Below, piece by piece: positions 16,701-25,805 of a DNA stretch of 64,000 bases. Every line of letters starts with the position of its first letter. The first letter of the stretch is position 1. A program made the translations under genes and the position numbers. The notes below the pieces were generated by a model that did no database searches, was not told the origin of the DNA, and saw nothing but the letters and a program-made list of their open reading frames with translations. This DNA is from Sulfitobacter sp. SK011 (GTDB lineage: Bacteria > Pseudomonadota > Alphaproteobacteria > Rhodobacterales > Rhodobacteraceae): assembly GCF_003352065.1 (NCBI RefSeq), contig NZ_CP025803.1, positions 2,893,574 through 2,957,573 on the forward strand, in the 5' to 3' direction.

Positions 16701-18337
16701 AAGACCAATGCCTCGGCATCCGGTGTCCTGGCGACCTGCGCCTCGAACGCGGCATGGATCGTTGTGGGCTCATAGTCTTTTTGTGTGGCATTCCAGCCCT
16801 GCACAAGCTGATGGTTCTCTGCCGGGGGCAAAGCCCAGACGCTGCCGCAAGGCTCGGCTGTTGAAACAGCTGCGAAGGCCGATTGAAACCGCGCAGCAAG
16901 CACATCTATGGCCTGGTCGGACAGACGGTTTGCGTCATAGATCAGCTTGGCAACACCGCCTGTAAGGGACACCGTAACGCAGGCATCTGACACCGCATCT
17001 TCAGTAAATGCCACTGCAATGTCGGGGCGCTGGCCCGTTTCAATCCTGGGATCGCGCAGCGGCAGATCACAAGCAAAACCCGCAGTGGTTTGCGCGCGGG
17101 CCGCTTGCGGCGCAATGCGGGTTGTGCATTCGGCGACACTTGTCACATCGGTGGCGTCAACATTCAGAGGCACCCAGTTTGCCAACCTCCGATCAGGTTG
17201 GTCGAGCGCAACACGCAAATCGCCCTTTGTCATCCCCGCACCGCGCAGCGCAACCAATGCGACGGCAACGACTTGATCGGTGACGCTCAGATCGGATGGG
17301 CAGATCATAGCCCGTTCTTGCAGGTCAGGTGCCCGGTGTGATGGTTTGGCCAAAGGCACCGGCAACGGCTCCATCTGCTGCAAGGCGCTTTGCCAGTGTT
17401 CCTCCTCCTTGGTGATCAGCGGAGCGGCCTTGGGCCTGTCCAGAACATCGCCTACCTCAGCAATCGCCCTTGGATCAACGGCACCGCCGGCCAGATCCGT
17501 GAGACCGCGCAGAACAACTGGCTTGGTTGCTGTGCCGATGGTGATCTGATCCGCCAAAACAGTGATGACCGCGCCCGGGGCCGCGGCGTCTTGATCAGAA
17601 ACTTCAAGCGCCCCAATGCGCAAAATCGCATCACCCAAAACCAGTTTGGCTGTGGTCAATGGGTTCCAATAGGTCCCGAAATCCAACCCCCGAACCAATG
17701 CGGAAAGCGCCTCTGCATCGCGGGTGAAATCCAGAATGCCCTCTGGCCGCTGATCTTTTGCGAAATAACTGCGCAAACCAAGGTCCTGTGGGGTGCGGTC
17801 AGGCGCGCCACTTTCGAGGTGCTGCAGAACTGTGGCAAAGCTTTCCAACCCCGCGGCGTAGCATTTGGCATTCAGGCTGAACGCCGTTTCATCCGGCGCG
17901 ATGTCAACGCCGACCTGCGCCAACAGATCGCCTTGGTCCACGCCGCCTTCGATCAGGTGCCAGCTTACGCCATGCGATGTCTCGCCGTTGATGATCGCCC
18001 ATGCAGGGGTGTTCAGCCCGGCATAGCGGGGCAAAGGGCCATCGTGAAAATTGACCGCACCCTTGACTGGCAGCGCCAGAACGGCATCCGAGATCAAGCG
18101 CAGGTTCGCAACGCTCAGCAGCCAGTCCACCTGTACTGCAGCGTCCAGCAGATCATCGGCACGCTTATGAACCGGCACGCTCTGCCCTTCGGCCCAGCGG
18201 CGTACTGCAGCGTCCTGTGTCACCACGGCATGCAGAATATGCCCAGCCGCCAACACCAGATCACCACAGGCAATGGTCAGAGATGCGTCGCCCATCAGAA
18301 TGGCTGAAAACGCCGCAGGCGGGAAACGCGCGGTCAT
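13787..18337 (-). CDS. One-module NRPS: formyltransferase, half condensation, A domain with inserted luciferase-like monooxygenase, PCP
   Basis: A 1516-residue protein. Residues 1 to about 320 are a formyltransferase domain with N96, H98 (NFHDGPLP) and D134 (GGVDQGD), the catalytic set of Met-tRNA formyltransferases. About 345-515 resembles only the C-terminal half of a condensation domain; no HHxxxDG is present. The A domain begins at about 525: A3 is YTSGSTGVPKG (674-684) and A4 FDISVLE (729-735). It is then interrupted at about 757-1110 by an FMN-dependent luciferase-like monooxygenase of the MupA/Atu3671 type, and resumes with A5 NMYGPTETT (1191-1199), A7 YRTGD (1277-1281), A8 and A10 NRKIDRKAL. 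The PCP carries S1441 in LGGHSL. There is no thioesterase, so it probably passes an N-formylated, perhaps N-hydroxylated, aminoacyl unit to the PKS. Confidence 0.92.
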   Translation of the reverse strand: MTARFPPAAFSAILMGDASLTIACGDLVLAAGHILHAVVTQDAAVRRWAEGQSVPVHKRADDLLDAAVQVDWLLSVANLRLISDAVLALPVKGAVNFHDGPLPRYAGLNTPAWAIINGETSHGVSWHLIEGGVDQGDLLAQVGVDIAPDETAFSLNAKCYAAGLESFATVLQHLESGAPDRTPQDLGLRSYFAKDQRPEGILDFTRDAEALSALVRGLDFGTYWNPLTTAKLVLGDAILRIGALEVSDQDAAAPGAVITVLADQITIGTATKPVVLRGLTDLAGGAVDPRAIAEVGDVLDRPKAAPLITKEEEHWQSALQQMEPLPVPLAKPSHRAPDLQERAMICPSDLSVTDQVVAVALVALRGAGMTKGDLRVALDQPDRRLANWVPLNVDATDVTSVAECTTRIAPQAARAQTTAGFACDLPLRDPRIETGQRPDIAVAFTEDAVSDACVTVSLTGGVAKLIYDANRLSDQAIDVLAARFQSAFAAVSTAEPCGSVWALPPAENHQLVQGWNATQKDYEPTTIHAAFEAQVARTPDAEALVFEAEVLSYAALNTRANQLAHVLRDMGAKPGQPIGLYTVRGVDLMIGALGILKAGGAYVPLDPAYPADRIAHYISDSAAPIIVTQSDLADQLPDHQAKVLKLDQDPRLGAADVDNPAPYASPDDMAYLIYTSGSTGVPKGVMVSHRNVANFFAGMDDRIDYVAGAAWLAVTSLSFDISVLELFWTLGRGFKLVLAGDAARTAVSNGPISTSERKIDFNLFYWGNDDGVGPKKYELLLEGAKFADAHGFNAVWTPERHFHAFGGPYPNPSVTGAAVAAVTQNLDVRAGSCVAPLHHPARIAEEWAVIDNLTNGRVGLAIASGWQPDDFVLRPQNTPPDNKPAMFAAIDQLRALWRGDAVAFPTKDGTPFAVVTQPRPVSKDLPIWVTTAGNPQTWKEAGEIGANVLTHLLGQSVDEVAEKIRIYHDALRGAGHDPAHHKVTVMLHTYLADTRARAEEVAREPMKEYLRSAAGLIKQYAWAFPAFKKPAGVTNPFEVDLGTLSEAEMDAILEFAFQRYFNDSGMFGTVADGVARAQQLKRIGVDEIACLIDYGIATDTVMAGLKPLAKVLAQSNQAAVLADDDFSLAAQIVRHGVSHLQCTPSMAQMLVTNDEAQNALARVKHLMVGGEALPGSLVHALRDCTGATIQNMYGPTETTIWSTTQMLDAVPGDIAAIGTPIANTQVFILDEKMRPQPIGTQGELWIGGDGVAQGYWRRDAMTKERFFRNPFGAGTLYRTGDIAAWDANGVLQFHGRADAQIKIRGHRIELGEIEARLSEIEGVTQAVVIARAAPGGAQLVGYVTAETHLNSDATRVQLAQVLPDIMVPSAIVTLDAMPLTPNRKIDRKALPAPETRKPAGLVAAPTPASGTQAKIAAVWSAILGVSDIGGADSFFALGGHSLLAVQAHRDIKAALGAASLSITDIFRFPTLEGLAVHIDQTKGSSAEPVIVAPDPAKSDTMAKRRLMRASRRKAGA

Positions 18338-19344
18338 GGTCTGTCCTTCGTTTCGTGACGCGTTGTGGTGCCTACTGTCTCCGCCGGGCCAACCCCAAGG
18401 CCATGCCGCAAAAGATCACGTTGGAAATGGGGCGGATCCTGGGGTTTCCGGCCTGAAATGGCGCAGCGCAATTGGTGGATCATCCCACCCGCAAGGCGCG
18501 CGGCCCATGCGAGGGCCGCATAGACGCGGCCATGGTTTTTGACAAAATAATGCCGCCGCGAGGCGAACCAATAGCGCGGCATCCGCTGCCATTCTTTCAT
18601 CCCGGTCGATACCGACCCGATGTGCACAACACAGGCCTGAGGGACATACCAGCATTCCCAATCCGCCCGCGCAGCGCGTTTGCACAGATCAGTTTCCTCA
18701 AAATAAAGAAAAAACGTCTCATCAAACGTCCCGATGTCAGCCAGCATTTCAGCGCGCAACAGCATCGACGCCCCCGCAACCCAATCAACGCGGGTGGCTG
18801 TCTGTGGCAAAGGCGGTGCCACAACCGCGCGGTGCAACATCTTGGAAATGAACCCGGTCCGCGCCGCGCCTTCAAATTCACCTGCGATTGAGGGAAATCG
18901 AAACGCTGTGCAATGAGCGACATCATCGTCCCCACGCACATGGCTGCCCGCAATCCCGGCCTTTGGATGCGCGTTCAGATGCGCCAGCAACGCACCGATA
19001 CAGCCGCGATCGGTAAAAGCGTCTGAGTTCAGAATATAGAAGAAATCCGGGGTTGAGCCATCTGACATTCCCGCGTGCAGACCGAGGTTATTGCCCGCAC
19101 CAAATCCGCCGTTGTGATCCGACAAGATCAGCCGCACGCGGCCCCCCGCATCCCAGCCGCGGTCAGTAATGGCGGATTGCAAAACCTCTGCGGACCCATC
19201 GTGCGAGGCATTATCGATGATGATCATTTCCGCGCCGCGATCAGGCATGTCCGCCAGCGCCGCCTTGGCGGCGCGCAATGTCATCTGCGCCGTGCGGTAA
19301 TTGAGCACGATAACCAATAGGCGGATGGGGGTGGCGTCACTCAT
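18334..19344 (-). CDS. Glycosyltransferase family 2 (rhamnosyltransferase-like) between PKS and NRPS
   Basis: A 336-residue GT-A protein. IRLLVIVLNYRTAQMT starts the nucleotide-binding fold; IIIDNASHDGS, FILNSDAF-type DxD (YILNSDAF, about residues 96-103) and a WVAGASMLLR...ETFFLYFEETDLCKR region (WVAGASMLLR, FLYFEETDLC) are the WbbL-type rhamnosyltransferase pattern. It overlaps the PKS stop and the NRPS start by four bases each, so it is translationally coupled to both. A glycosyltransferase placed between the two megasynthase genes suggests that the PKS/NRPS product becomes glycosylated or is transferred to a sugar. Confidence 0.9.
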   Translation of the reverse strand: MSDATPIRLLVIVLNYRTAQMTLRAAKAALADMPDRGAEMIIIDNASHDGSAEVLQSAITDRGWDAGGRVRLILSDHNGGFGAGNNLGLHAGMSDGSTPDFFYILNSDAFTDRGCIGALLAHLNAHPKAGIAGSHVRGDDDVAHCTAFRFPSIAGEFEGAARTGFISKMLHRAVVAPPLPQTATRVDWVAGASMLLRAEMLADIGTFDETFFLYFEETDLCKRAARADWECWYVPQACVVHIGSVSTGMKEWQRMPRYWFASRRHYFVKNHGRVYAALAWAARLAGGMIHQLRCAISGRKPQDPPHFQRDLLRHGLGVGPAETVGTTTRHETKDRP

Positions 19345-22300
19345 TGCGCCGCCGTGGCATGCGGCATATCGAGTGTATCATCTGCCTCCAACGCGGCCGC
19401 AATCACCTCGCGCAATTCCTGCGCCAAAACGGTGACACAGGGGGCCAAGACCATGGAAACGTGATCACCCGGCACTTCCACGACCTTGATCTGCGGTGCA
19501 TATTGGCGCCAATCATTGTCTTCAAAGGCATATTCCCGCTCTGCAGTGACCCACCGGCCATTCGACACCTGCCAATGCCGGTCCAGCGGGGGCCGGAACA
19601 ACGTAAGCGGACCGTTCCATTTGGGCGTCACGTAAGCGCCCGCAGCGGTCAGAAAGGCCTGTTCGATTTTGTGGTTGTTGAACTCGGCACCCGGAGTTTC
19701 GGCAACATTCCCCCGTCGCTCTGCACGACATTCCTTTTCCCAGGCTATGCGGTTGCTGACCCATTCAATCAGATACTTTGGGCCTTTCCGACGAAATTCG
19801 TGCAGCTTGATCAATGCCTTGTCTTGTCTGTTCAGCGGTGGTCGCACAGGCAAAGGGGTGTCGAGCAGGGCCAGTACGGCCACCTCTTGCCCCCTATCGC
19901 GCAGCTGTTGCGCCATTTCATAGGCCGTGATCCCGCCCCCCGAATACCCTGCCAACAGATAAGGTCCCTGCGGTTGCAGCGCCTGAATTTCAGACAGATA
20001 ATCCGCCGCCGCGTCCCGCATGTCAGTGTGCGGTGCGGTGTCACCAATCAGCCCACGGGCCTGCACCCCATAGACGGGCCGATCGCTGCTGAACGGCATG
20101 GCAAGATGGCGCAGGTTCAAAACATTGCCGAACATGCCTGCCACGATGAACAACGGCGGTGCCTGTTTTTGGGACGACTGGTTCAAGGGCACAAGATAGT
20201 CGAACTTTTGAACCTGCGTGTCAGTGGCATAACCCTTGCCCGATGTGCCGGCCTCGTCCGTTTGTTCGGCAATAAGCGCCGCGCATTTGGCAATCGTCGG
20301 GGCCTCAAACAGGACTGAGATCGGGAAGTCCACCTTGAATTCGCGCTTCACGCTGGCAAAGAGCCGCACAGCGATCAGCGAATGACCACCAAGATCGAAA
20401 AAGCTGTCTTCGACCCCAACCGGGCTGACCCCCAAGAGGTTCTGCCACAATTCGGCCAACCGTTCTTCGATGGCGGTGCGGGGTGCAACGAAACTGTCAT
20501 CAAGATCAGGCCGCTCAAAACTCTGCCCCGCTGCCGCTGATTTCTCGGCCGGTTGATCGGCCTGCGCAATCAACTGATCAAGCGGCATTGATGATACAAA
20601 TACCTGCGAACGCCCCAAGGCAATCGCCCGGCGCAACGCATCTGGCCCTTCGGATGCACGGATGCCCTGGCTGACCAGATAGGCCAGCCGTTCTTCTGCC
20701 GGGGTACGGTGATCTTGCGTACCCGCGACATCCTCAAAGCGGACCTCACTGGCATTCAATGGCACCGATGCGGCAAATCCACCTTCAAGCCGCTTCATCG
20801 CAAAATCGCTGATCTCAACCAGCACGGTGCCGTGCTCATCACAAATGGTCACGTCAAAGCGGGCAAACCCTTCCCCTGCATGACCTTCGGACAAACGCAC
20901 CCAGGACATGACCTGCGCAGGCAGCGGGCCATGAACAACAAGACGGCCATAGGACACCGGCACCCAAAGGTGCTGCGCGCCATAGCCCGGCACCAGTGCC
21001 ATCGCCCATCCCGTCGCCATATCCATCAGACCCGCATGCAGCAGATGACCAGCGGTCAAATCGCCACGGACATCTTCTGGCAGGGCTAGCGTTGCCAACC
21101 CTTCACCCTTGCCCAGCCTGGTTTCACGCAGCACATGCCAGCGCCGCCCAAATTTCAGATGCGCCTCTTGCGGTGAGCGAAGCCTGTCTTGTTCAGACGC
21201 GGTTTCCACACGCAAACATCGTGACGATATCGATTTAATATCAATATCTTGCGGATTATTATTCACCAAGCGCGTTAACATCGCCTGTGCATGCAATTGC
21301 CAACCGGCCTTACCATTCAGCACGCAATCACTGCGCAGTTCAGCCGCAAAGCCATCCCGCTCTTGGCGCAGCGTGACTTGTATCTGCCGCGGCGCGCCCT
21401 GGTTCACGGGCAACGCACGCAGGAAGTACAGATCGCGGATCTCAAAACCACCGCTCATCCCCTGGGCCTGCTCCGCCTCAGCCAGCAGTTCAACATAGCC
21501 GGTTCCCGGCATCACGGCTTGACCCTCTGCGGTCCGGTGTTGATCCAGCAGCCAATCGGCGTCTGACAACGTGGCGGTAAGGACCATCTCACCACTCGCT
21601 CCCGCCCCGACGGTATCCAGCAAAGCCGCATCAACCTGTCTTGCAGGCAATATATGGCTGGCCGCACAACCGGTCGCATGCGCCGCCATGCCAACGTCCG
21701 CCCAAACACCCCAGTTAATGGCATGGACCCGGGTCGCAGCACCCCGGCGTGCATTGGCAAAAGCGTTGAGCCATGCGTTTGCGGCAACATAATCGACCTG
21801 CCCCGCCCCCCGCGTTGCCGTGCTGGTCGATGAAAAGAGCACCATCCATTCGAGCGTGCCATCGGGCAGCAATTGGTCCAGCACCCGCAGCCCCTGCACC
21901 TTGGGTGACAAAACCGCCTCAATCTCTGCATCACGTTTTGCCAAGATCGGACCATCATCAAGTGTGCCGGCGGCATGGATCACCCCGGTCAGCCCACCAT
22001 GACGCGCCATCAGATCGTCGGTGACCTGACGCATCTGAGCTAGGTTCGCCACATCCGCTGCTGCCACCTCGATCCTGCCACCCCTTGCCTCAGCAAGCGC
22101 TTCGAGGCGCATCACAGCGCGGATGCGCCCGGCGGTGGTATCAGCGACACCATGGCTGTCCACAAACCCCTCCCAAGCCTCGCGCGGCGGCAAGGGTTCA
22201 CGCGTCAACAGCACCACAGTTGCCGCGTAATTTTCCAAGATATCACAGGCCAGCGTCTGGCCGATGCCGCCAAACCCACCGGTGATCAAATATGTGCCAC

Positions 22301-25300
22301 CCTCGCGAAAGGCCGGTTGATCTGTGTCGGGCAATGGGATGGATTTATACCCCATCTCAAGCCGCCTGCCCCCCCGATAAGCTGCGATGACATTGCCAGG
22401 GCTTGCCATCAATTCCTCGATCAAACGGCCTGTCAGGTCGTCTTGGGGCGTCTCAGTGGCCCCGCGCGCAAACCACCGTTTTGCCGCTGCCGGATCAATT
22501 TCAGTTTCCAAATCAATCTGCGCCGCCGTGACACCCGGCATTTCGCGGGCAAAGACACCAACCGGACCACTGATCAGCGCTTTTTCCGGGTGGTCCAATG
22601 GTTCGTCTTTGACCTGCGCTGCGCCCCGCGTGAACACGCTGAGGTGCAGCGGTTTGTCCAATCCGGCCTCTGTCAGCGCCTGCGCGAGCCAGGTCAGGCT
22701 CCAGAATCCCTGTTCTATGTTGCGATCAAAGGGGCTGCTGCCGGGGCGCGGTGCCTGTGCGTCATCGGTCAGCCAGAAATGTGCGATACGGTCTGGCATC
22801 TGGCCCGCCTGCAAGGCTGCAATCAATTGATCATAGCCCGCGCGGCCCTGTTCCGCGGCAAGCGTATAGCGGTCCTCGGCCAGCTTTGCGAAAGCATCAC
22901 CTGCGCGCACGGAAACGACCGTGTGCCCGCTTGCTGCAAGCTGTGCTTTGAGCGGTGCCGCAACGCCCATGTCGTCCGCAAAGATCAGCCACGTCAGTGG
23001 TGTCGCCGCCAGATCGGTGATCACGTCCACATCCGCATTGGCATAGCGTGGCCGCCAGACCGGAACAGCCCCCCAATCCGCAATGTTGTCCTGACGCACA
23101 GGCAAGGGTGCGGCGGGCTGCACCGCCGCCTTGCCCGGTTCGATGAAATATCTGCTGCGCTGAAACGCATAGGTCGGCAGCACCACGCGGTTGCGTCTGG
23201 CCTCGCCCCAGATCTGTGTCCAATCCGCCTCGACGCCACACGCCCAGAGCCGGCCAATCACCGCGATGAAATAAGCATCATCCGCGATACCGTCATCCGG
23301 GTGGCGCAGGGTTGAGATGACCTGACCTGCAGCCACACCATCGTTCATTTGTGCAAGCGCACTCAGCGCCTTGCCGGGACCAACCTCCAGGAAAACACGC
23401 TTTCGCGGCGCACTCAGGGTTGTGATGCAATCGGCAAAATTGACTGTGTTGCGCAACTGGCCAACCCAATACTCCGGGTCGGTGGCCTGTGCATCGGTGA
23501 TCAGGTCGCCAGTGCGGTTCGACAGGAATGGCATCTGCGGTGCCTGAAGGTTGAGCGTTTGCAGGAATGCACGGTAGCGGCCCAGGATCGGTTCCAGCAT
23601 GCGACTGTGGGCGGCGATGTCGATGGCAATGCGCTGACACTCAATGTCCTGTGCCGCCAGCCGTTCCTGCATGGCATCAAGGGCGGTTTGAGGGCCAGAC
23701 ACGGCAATTAATTCCGGCGCATTCACGGATGCGATATCCAGATCATCGCCCAGCAACGGCGCGATGGCGTCCAATGTCGCGGAAATGCTCAGCATGCCGC
23801 CGGCTGGCACCTCGTCAAACAATTGCCCACGCAACAGCACCAGATCGATCAGACCCTCAAACGGCATCACACCCGCAAGGCAGGCAGCGACATTTTCGCC
23901 CATCGAATGGCCGACCATCGCCGCAGGTTTCACGCCCCAGCTAAGCCAAAGCTGCGCCAGCGCGTATTCGACAATGGCAATGAGCGGCAATTGTACCGAA
24001 GGCGTCTTGAGCCGGTTTTCGGCCTCGACCGCCTGCCCCGCCTCAGGCAACCAGAGCGCCCGGATGTCATAGTCAAGTTGCGGCTCTAAATGATCAAGCC
24101 CACGGTCCATCCAGTCGGCGAACACCGGCTCTGTCTCATAAAGATCCCGCGCCATGCCTGCGTATTGCGCACCACCACCGGGAAACATGAAGACCACCTC
24201 GGGCTTGTCGCCCACAACCTCGTGGGTGAACACGCGTCTGGTGTCGGCAGCCTCAAGCAGATCGGCGGCCTCTGCATGGGTTTCCGCCACAACGACGCGC
24301 CGTTTTTCAAACCCCCGCCGTCCGTTTTTGAGGGTAAAGGCAACATCCGCCAAAGGGTGTTCAGGATGCGCGCGCAGGTGGGCCGCCAGCGCCGCAGTAT
24401 TCGCATCAAGTGCGGCCTTGCTGCGGCCAGAAATGCACAAGGCCTGGAAGGGCCAATCGCTGTCATCCGATGTTCTGCGTTCGGGGGCTTCTTCAAGCAC
24501 CATATGGGCATTGGTGCCGCCAACCCCCAGTGCATTGACCCCGGCGCGGCGCGGGGTTGGACCCTCAGGCCAATCGTGCAGTTGGTCGTTCACCGCAAAG
24601 GGCGACCCGTCAAAGGCAATGGCTGGATTAGGGGCCTCATACCCAAGCGAGGGTGGCACTTGTTTATGGTGCAGTGCCAGTGTGGTTTTCACGAGGCCCG
24701 CCACGCCCGCCGCTGTATCAAGATGGCCGATATTGGTCTTGACCGACCCGATGCGGCAAAAATCTGTGGCGTCTGTGGTTTGGCGAAAAGCCTCTGTCAG
24801 GGCCGCGACCTCAATCGGGTCACCGAGATATGTGCCGGTGCCGTGACATTCGACATAGCCGATGCTTTGCGCCGCGACCCCTGCTGCATCAAGCGCCTGG
24901 ACAATCGCGGCAGTCTGACCATCAACCGACGGGGCAAGATAGCCCGCCTTGGCCGCACCATCGTTGTTGACCGCTGAACCTTTGATCACCGCCCAAATGT
25001 GATCGCCATCCGCAATCGCATCCGACAACCGACGCAGCGCCACACAGCCCGCACCAGACCCAAAGACAGTGCCCTGGGCGCGGTGATCAAAAGCATGGCA
25101 ATGGCCATCAGGCGACAGAATTTCGTTTTCTTTGAACACATAGCCGCGCCCATGGGGCAACTCGATGGTCACCCCGCCAGCCAGTGCCATGTCCACCTCA
25201 CCCGCACGCAACGCCTGACAGGCATAGTGGATTGCCACCAGTGATGTCGAACAGGCCGTCTGCAAATTGATCGACGGACCCTTGAGGTCGAACACATGGC

Positions 25301-25805
25301 TGACCCGGGTCGACAAGAAATCCTTGTCATTGCCCGTGTGGCGCAACAAGAACATGCCCACATCATCGACCAGATCGGGGTTCGAACAGATGTTGAAATT
25401 GAAATAGCTGCCCATGCCACAGCCCGCATAGACACCAATTGGCCCGGGAATGGTTTCGGGCGGATGCCCTGCCTGTTCCATTGCCCCCCAGGCCACCTCC
25501 AGAAACTTGCGGTGTTGCGGATCAAGGATCGAAGCGTCTTTGGGCGAAAAGCCGAAAAAATCAGCGTCGAATGTGTCAAAGCCATCCAGGACGGCAGCGG
25601 CAGGCACATAGTTCTTTTGCGCGATTGCCTCAGGTGCCTCGCCCGCAGCACGCAGGTCTTCTTCGCTCAGCCGGCGGATGGATTCGACCCCGTCGCGCAG
25701 GTTTGCCCAATAGGCATCTACCCCCTGCGCGCCCGGCACGTCGACATTGATCCCGACGATAGCAATATCATCGCCAGAAAATGTGCGGTTATTTGCAGTA
25801 TTCAT
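19341..25805 (-). CDS. Type I polyketide synthase, one module: KS-AT-KR-DH-ACP-TE
   Basis: A 2154-residue synthase. KS (about 10-440): C185 in TACSTS, H321 in CHGTGT, H361 in NIGHLD. AT (about 535-840): S634 in GHSMGE; the specificity loop reads IAAHS (730-734) instead of HAFH or YASH, so the extender is not clear. A structural KR half (about 910-1150) precedes the catalytic KR with TGGFGGIG (1175-1182), S1325/S1326 and Y1339. DH (about 1410-1680) follows KR, with H1423 and D1595; the HxxxGxxxxP motif has one extra residue (HRTAEGQAVMP). ACP: S1809 in LGGHSL. TE (about 1884-2140): S1955 in GYSGGG and a late GDHVSM. KR before DH is unusual for modular PKSs. First gene of the seven-gene operon; the upstream ribosome site is weak. 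Confidence 0.95.
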   Translation of the reverse strand: MNTANNRTFSGDDIAIVGINVDVPGAQGVDAYWANLRDGVESIRRLSEEDLRAAGEAPEAIAQKNYVPAAAVLDGFDTFDADFFGFSPKDASILDPQHRKFLEVAWGAMEQAGHPPETIPGPIGVYAGCGMGSYFNFNICSNPDLVDDVGMFLLRHTGNDKDFLSTRVSHVFDLKGPSINLQTACSTSLVAIHYACQALRAGEVDMALAGGVTIELPHGRGYVFKENEILSPDGHCHAFDHRAQGTVFGSGAGCVALRRLSDAIADGDHIWAVIKGSAVNNDGAAKAGYLAPSVDGQTAAIVQALDAAGVAAQSIGYVECHGTGTYLGDPIEVAALTEAFRQTTDATDFCRIGSVKTNIGHLDTAAGVAGLVKTTLALHHKQVPPSLGYEAPNPAIAFDGSPFAVNDQLHDWPEGPTPRRAGVNALGVGGTNAHMVLEEAPERRTSDDSDWPFQALCISGRSKAALDANTAALAAHLRAHPEHPLADVAFTLKNGRRGFEKRRVVVAETHAEAADLLEAADTRRVFTHEVVGDKPEVVFMFPGGGAQYAGMARDLYETEPVFADWMDRGLDHLEPQLDYDIRALWLPEAGQAVEAENRLKTPSVQLPLIAIVEYALAQLWLSWGVKPAAMVGHSMGENVAACLAGVMPFEGLIDLVLLRGQLFDEVPAGGMLSISATLDAIAPLLGDDLDIASVNAPELIAVSGPQTALDAMQERLAAQDIECQRIAIDIAAHSRMLEPILGRYRAFLQTLNLQAPQMPFLSNRTGDLITDAQATDPEYWVGQLRNTVNFADCITTLSAPRKRVFLEVGPGKALSALAQMNDGVAAGQVISTLRHPDDGIADDAYFIAVIGRLWACGVEADWTQIWGEARRNRVVLPTYAFQRSRYFIEPGKAAVQPAAPLPVRQDNIADWGAVPVWRPRYANADVDVITDLAATPLTWLIFADDMGVAAPLKAQLAASGHTVVSVRAGDAFAKLAEDRYTLAAEQGRAGYDQLIAALQAGQMPDRIAHFWLTDDAQAPRPGSSPFDRNIEQGFWSLTWLAQALTEAGLDKPLHLSVFTRGAAQVKDEPLDHPEKALISGPVGVFAREMPGVTAAQIDLETEIDPAAAKRWFARGATETPQDDLTGRLIEELMASPGNVIAAYRGGRRLEMGYKSIPLPDTDQPAFREGGTYLITGGFGGIGQTLACDILENYAATVVLLTREPLPPREAWEGFVDSHGVADTTAGRIRAVMRLEALAEARGGRIEVAAADVANLAQMRQVTDDLMARHGGLTGVIHAAGTLDDGPILAKRDAEIEAVLSPKVQGLRVLDQLLPDGTLEWMVLFSSTSTATRGAGQVDYVAANAWLNAFANARRGAATRVHAINWGVWADVGMAAHATGCAASHILPARQVDAALLDTVGAGASGEMVLTATLSDADWLLDQHRTAEGQAVMPGTGYVELLAEAEQAQGMSGGFEIRDLYFLRALPVNQGAPRQIQVTLRQERDGFAAELRSDCVLNGKAGWQLHAQAMLTRLVNNNPQDIDIKSISSRCLRVETASEQDRLRSPQEAHLKFGRRWHVLRETRLGKGEGLATLALPEDVRGDLTAGHLLHAGLMDMATGWAMALVPGYGAQHLWVPVSYGRLVVHGPLPAQVMSWVRLSEGHAGEGFARFDVTICDEHGTVLVEISDFAMKRLEGGFAASVPLNASEVRFEDVAGTQDHRTPAEERLAYLVSQGIRASEGPDALRRAIALGRSQVFVSSMPLDQLIAQADQPAEKSAAAGQSFERPDLDDSFVAPRTAIEERLAELWQNLLGVSPVGVEDSFFDLGGHSLIAVRLFASVKREFKVDFPISVLFEAPTIAKCAALIAEQTDEAGTSGKGYATDTQVQKFDYLVPLNQSSQKQAPPLFIVAGMFGNVLNLRHLAMPFSSDRPVYGVQARGLIGDTAPHTDMRDAAADYLSEIQALQPQGPYLLAGYSGGGITAYEMAQQLRDRGQEVAVLALLDTPLPVRPPLNRQDKALIKLHEFRRKGPKYLIEWVSNRIAWEKECRAERRGNVAETPGAEFNNHKIEQAFLTAAGAYVTPKWNGPLTLFRPPLDRHWQVSNGRWVTAEREYAFEDNDWRQYAPQIKVVEVPGDHVSMVLAPCVTVLAQELREVIAAALEADDTLDMPHATAAQ

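Noticed and set aside
17390..18307. Long open frame (305 codons) on the plus strand across the NRPS formyltransferase region, and similar ones at 22152-23315, 11256-12167 and 46534-47709
   Set aside because: All are mirror frames of verified coding genes; none shows recognisable motifs.
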